Assembly (NCBI RefSeq): GCF_001042615.1
Contig: NZ_AP012327.1
Coordinates: forward strand, 1,116,001 to 1,180,000
Direction: 5' to 3'
DNA: 64,000 bases
Source of the DNA: Bifidobacterium catenulatum subsp. kashiwanohense JCM 15439 = DSM 21854
GTDB taxonomy: Bacteria; Actinomycetota; Actinomycetes; Actinomycetales; Bifidobacteriaceae
A program made the position numbers and the translations under genes. This document shows, piece by piece, positions 60,893 through 64,000 of the stretch. The notes beneath the pieces were generated by a model. The model did not search any database. It was not told the origin of the DNA and saw nothing but the letters and a program-made list of their open reading frames with translations. How positions within the stretch are numbered: position 1 is the stretch's first letter; every line of letters begins with the position of its first letter.

Positions 60893-60943
60893 GCAATATG
60901 CCGGCGATAGAATAAGCGGAAATCAAACGAAAGGAAGCAAGTC

Positions 60944-61711
60944 TTGTTTGAAGAGCTACATAAACGGATGAATTCGTTTTGGAATAATGACAGGACATTG
61001 TCACAAACCGATCCGGAATTCATTGAATTCTTCTCGAATTTCGCTTATGACGAAGTGGTGAACGAGCCGGGAGCAAATCATCCTGATTTGGATGACAAGA
61101 CCCGTTCGTTGGCCATTCTTGCCGTGTTGGTCGGATGCCAAGGCTTGGATGCCTTCGAAATGATGCTGCCGGTGGCCTACGAAACCGGACTGTCGTCCAT
61201 CGCCATCAAGGAAATGGTGTATCAGGCAACCGCATACTGCGGTTTTGGCAAAACTCTGCCATTCCTGAAGAAACTCAACAACTTCCTCGGCGCGGCCAAC
61301 GTGCATCTTCCGCTTGAACCGCAAGGCACCATCACGCCGGAAACGCGTGCCAAGGCGGGCGAAGACAAGCAGATCGAAATCTTCGGTGAAGGAATGCGTG
61401 GATTCGCGCAATCCGGCCCCGAAGAGACGCGACACATCAATAAGTGGCTTGCCGGCAACTGCTTCGGCGACTACTACACGCGCGGTGGCTTGAACACGCG
61501 TGAGCGTGAAATGATCACGTTGTGCTTCCTCGCCGCGCAGGGCGGTTGCGAACCTCAGTTGACATCTCATGCGAAGGCCAATATGGGCGTGGGCAATGAG
61601 AAGGCGTTTCTGATTGCCATTATTTCGCAGTGCATGCCGTATATCGGATATCCGCGCACATTGAATGCGATTCGTTGCATCAATGATGCCGCCGAGCAGA
61701 TGCAGGGCTGA
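60944..61711 (+). CDS. Carboxymuconolactone decarboxylase-like (AhpD-fold) protein
   Basis: 255 residues from TTG 60944, preceded by AAAGGAAG. Two AhpD-like segments are visible (LDDKTRSLAILAVLVGCQGL and NTREREMITLCFLAAQGGCE). The two halves suggest a tandem CMD. The role is probably in thiol or aldehyde detoxification along with the dehydrogenase, inferred from context. Confidence 0.85.
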   Translation: MFEELHKRMNSFWNNDRTLSQTDPEFIEFFSNFAYDEVVNEPGANHPDLDDKTRSLAILAVLVGCQGLDAFEMMLPVAYETGLSSIAIKEMVYQATAYCGFGKTLPFLKKLNNFLGAANVHLPLEPQGTITPETRAKAGEDKQIEIFGEGMRGFAQSGPEETRHINKWLAGNCFGDYYTRGGLNTREREMITLCFLAAQGGCEPQLTSHAKANMGVGNEKAFLIAIISQCMPYIGYPRTLNAIRCINDAAEQMQG

Positions 61712-61786
61712 TTGCAGTAAGGTTTTACATCGATCGATGCCTCGACAGCTTGCTTTGATCCTTGCCTGATTCTCGCCCTGATATAT

Positions 61787-61833
61787 AAGGGGTCGTTTGC
61801 CAGTCATGATTGGTTTGGCAAACGACCCCTTTA
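61787..61833. terminator. Bidirectional terminator
   Basis: AAGGGGTCGTTTGCCA pairs with TTGGCAAACGACCCCTTT around a short loop, between convergent genes. Confidence 0.85.
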
Positions 61834-61963
61834 CGTATGTTGCTACTTATGTGCGAGCATCACTCGCCCCACGCATCCTACTACAGGGAGGATTCTTCCA
61901 TCCACTGGATGAATCTGGACTCTAGAGCACTCTTCAGCAATTCAATAAGCTCATTGCGTGTGA

Positions 61964-63007
61964 CTACGACACTATTTTGTGGTCGGTGCGGTAAAGGTCA
62001 GGTTCTACGTAGATTTCGAAGCGGAACCATGGCAGTGCGACGCGCACGCTTCGTTCGATCTTGTTCACGGTTTCGACATCGTAATCGCGGTCGAGTTTGC
62101 TGGTCTGCACTTTGACGCACAGCAGAATGTCATCCTCAGACATGTGCACGGTCTGCATGTTCAGCAGTCGTTCCACGCCTGGCGTCGAAATAACGGCCTG
62201 CTCAATCTTCTTTCGGGTATCAGCGTCAACTGCCTCACCGATCAGTAGTGAACCCGACTTGAACATCAGCAGCAACGATCCCGAGATCAGCACAAGACCA
62301 ACCATCAGGCCGCCAAGTGCGTCGAATATCTCATTGTCGAACAGAATCGCCAGACCGATGCCAGCTCCTGCAAATGCCAGACCAATCAAGGCAAGCGTGT
62401 CTTCCATGATGACGGACGCAAGCTCCGCCGACTTGGTGCGCTTCCAGAAACGGAACACACCCATGTGGGGTACGCCCGTACGTTCCATGCGCTCATTCGC
62501 TTCCTTGATGCTTTGATGCAGCCCGTAACCTTCCAGACAGGCGCTGATGACCACCACAATGAACGCCACCAGCAGTTCCATCTGGTTGGCATCACGCAAC
62601 GCGGGATTTTCGACAATGGAGAACAGCTTCTTTACCGCTTCCGAAGTGGAGAAGAAACCTCCGACGAAGAACAGCAGCGTCGCCACCACGAACGAGGCGA
62701 GATACTTGGCCCGATACAACCCGAACGGATGATCGCCGTCCGTCTTATGTTTGGAGAAGCGGCCGCCTACCATGAGCACGATCTCATTGGAACAGTCGGC
62801 GATGGAGTGCACCGATTCGGAAAGCATTGCGGACGATCCGGTGAAGAACGCTGCCGCGAGCTTGGCGATGGCCACACCGATATTGGCTCCGAGCGCCGCT
62901 TTGACGGCCGCACCCTGGTGTTCCGTTTCCTGTTGGCGAATATTGTTTGCCGTATTCGCGTTACTGTCGTTCGTACTACTGTCGTTGGAATCTTGCGATT
63001 CGTTCAT
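61964..63007 (-). CDS. Cation diffusion facilitator (CDF) transporter
   Basis: 347 residues starting MNESQDSNDSSTNDSNANTA behind GGAAAGGC. Six membrane spans; the metal-site HxxxD blocks are SESVHSIADCSNE and VIMEDTLALIG. HPFGLYRAKYLASF is the family's TM2-TM3 region. A C-terminal cytoplasmic domain is present. It exports Zn2+, Fe2+ or Mn2+ in exchange for protons. The Ser/Asn-rich N-terminus is variable. Confidence 0.92.
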   Translation of the reverse strand: MNESQDSNDSSTNDSNANTANNIRQQETEHQGAAVKAALGANIGVAIAKLAAAFFTGSSAMLSESVHSIADCSNEIVLMVGGRFSKHKTDGDHPFGLYRAKYLASFVVATLLFFVGGFFSTSEAVKKLFSIVENPALRDANQMELLVAFIVVVISACLEGYGLHQSIKEANERMERTGVPHMGVFRFWKRTKSAELASVIMEDTLALIGLAFAGAGIGLAILFDNEIFDALGGLMVGLVLISGSLLLMFKSGSLLIGEAVDADTRKKIEQAVISTPGVERLLNMQTVHMSEDDILLCVKVQTSKLDRDYDVETVNKIERSVRVALPWFRFEIYVEPDLYRTDHKIVS

Positions 63008-63179
63008 TGCCTTTCCGTTTCTTTCTGGAGTTAATACAGACACGTTTAATCATATATAAGGGTGTGGTATTCCCGTCGTATTCCGGAGGTGAAATGCCAA
63101 AAATGCGTGTAAGACATGGGTGGCTCCCCAATACCGGTAGATTTGTAAAAATCTGCTTTTCTGCAACGAGGAGGGATGA

Positions 63180-64000
63180 TTGGGCGGTTATGGTTCGGAT
63201 GCGGTTGGTTTGTTTATCTCGAGAGACGAGACGCTTACGGATGCCAAGGCCGCAGCTGCATGGTCGGCACATGCGAGAAGAATCGGCAGTATGACTGAAG
63301 CTGCGCATGACGATTATCAGTTGCCCGAAGAATTCGAGCACTGTTCGAAACTTGACCCTGTACGAGATGCTCCTAGCGCGTTGGACCGCGTCAAGCAAGT
63401 CGTACGCATTCTGCACGAACCAGGCGGATGCCCTTGGGACGGCGAGCAGACCAATACAAGCCTGCTTAAACCACTGTTGGAAGAAACCTACGAATACATC
63501 GACGCTGTGGAAACGAACGATCGCGACAACATGCGTGAAGAACTCGGCGACATGCTGCTGCAATCCGTTTTCCAAGCGCAAGTGTGCGCCGTTGATACGC
63601 AGGATCCGTTCAACATCGACGAAGTGTGCAACCGTCTCGTAGATAAGCTCATCACCCGCCATCCGCACGTCTTCCAGACAAATGAGGCCACTGACGAGTC
63701 CGCGCCCGCACCGGAAAACGCGCAAGATACGCTGAAACTGTGGGAAGCGATGAAGCAGAAAGAGAAGCATCGCAAGTCCGTGCTCGAAGGCATCTCCCAT
63801 GCGCAAGGCGCATTGCCGCGTGCTACAAAAATCGTATCGAGAGTACACAAATCGCAGTATCGTGACCAGCTCGAAACCGCATTCAATTCAAGTGCAGAAC
63901 AGACAGACAAACAGCATGATGTCAGTCATCCTTATGCAGACGAAATCATCACCATCATCCGCAAAGCGCAACGTGACGGCGTAGACGTGGAATCCGACCT
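63180..64000 (+). CDS. mazG: MazG nucleoside triphosphate pyrophosphohydrolase (3' truncated by window end)
   Basis: About 273 residues are visible. The TTG at 63180 is behind GAGGAGGG; ATG 63291 (MTEAAHDDYQLPEEF) is the alternative and would drop a 37-residue extension. The MazG core is RVKQVVRILHEPGGCPWDGE, LLEETYEYIDAVETNDRDNM and EELGDMLLQSVFQAQV (the ExxE and ExxD metal ligands). It hydrolyses aberrant dNTPs. The gene runs beyond the window. Confidence 0.93.
   Translation, partial: MGGYGSDAVGLFISRDETLTDAKAAAAWSAHARRIGSMTEAAHDDYQLPEEFEHCSKLDPVRDAPSALDRVKQVVRILHEPGGCPWDGEQTNTSLLKPLLEETYEYIDAVETNDRDNMREELGDMLLQSVFQAQVCAVDTQDPFNIDEVCNRLVDKLITRHPHVFQTNEATDESAPAPENAQDTLKLWEAMKQKEKHRKSVLEGISHAQGALPRATKIVSRVHKSQYRDQLETAFNSSAEQTDKQHDVSHPYADEIITIIRKAQRDGVDVESD

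Overview
The window is about 64 kb of high-GC actinobacterial chromosome, almost certainly Bifidobacterium. The flanks carry a bifidobacterial-type bile salt hydrolase, TsaD, tRNA-Asn, a YkoE-type ECF transporter protein, a CDF metal exporter and MazG. Species is not resolved; the bile salt hydrolase looks closer to the adolescentis/catenulatum group than to B. longum, but that is an impression from memory.

About 55 kb of it (roughly 819-55910) is one integrative and conjugative element (ICE) inserted in the 3' end of the tRNA-Asn gene. attL is inside the intact tRNA (819-855). attR is the displaced 3' half-tRNA with its own terminator (55874-55943). The tyrosine integrase sits next to attR and a divergent pair of small HTH regulators sits next to attL.

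Layout of the ICE: (i) 0.8-2.9 kb, regulators and a chain of overlapping small membrane or unknown genes; (ii) 2.9-7.8 kb, HTH/replication-like protein, WhiB-like protein, ParA and a ribbon-helix-helix partner, with CCCGTG-type palindromes between the genes; (iii) 7.8-17.3 kb, a surface module of three related membrane-anchored coiled-coil proteins around a 1601-residue adhesin with an LASTG anchor; (iv) 17.3-30 kb, the transfer channel (VirB2-like, VirB6-like lipoprotein, SCO6880-like, VirB4, SSB-like, VirD4, DUF4913); (v) 30-31.6 kb, HipBA; (vi) 31.7-42.7 kb, relaxase, MobC-like proteins, an iteron/palindrome region, topoisomerase III and a VirB1-like hydrolase, split by a Fic protein plus an EcoRII-like restriction-modification pair; (vii) 42.8-46.5 kb, ArdA and unknown genes; (viii) 46.6-51.1 kb, a Tn5432-like composite transposon with two identical IS1249 copies, erm(X) with its leader peptide and a broken ISL3-type transposase; (ix) 51.1-55.7 kb, an unknown protein, a canonical Fic, AbiE toxin-antitoxin, a small HTH-like protein and the integrase.

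The most unusual signal is a dispersed repeat with core GTAGACGCCATGCCCCGCG. Nine of ten copies lie 33-171 bp upstream of the first gene of a transfer or surface gene group and point the same way as that gene. In four copies the element contains a start codon followed by exactly nine sense codons and TGA. It looks like an undescribed cis element that could define a transfer regulon.

The chromosomal right flank (56.0-64 kb) holds a GNAT/YoaP-like acetyltransferase, bile salt hydrolase, YkoE-type protein, a MerR regulator with an alcohol dehydrogenase and a carboxymuconolactone decarboxylase-like protein, a CDF exporter, and the start of mazG.
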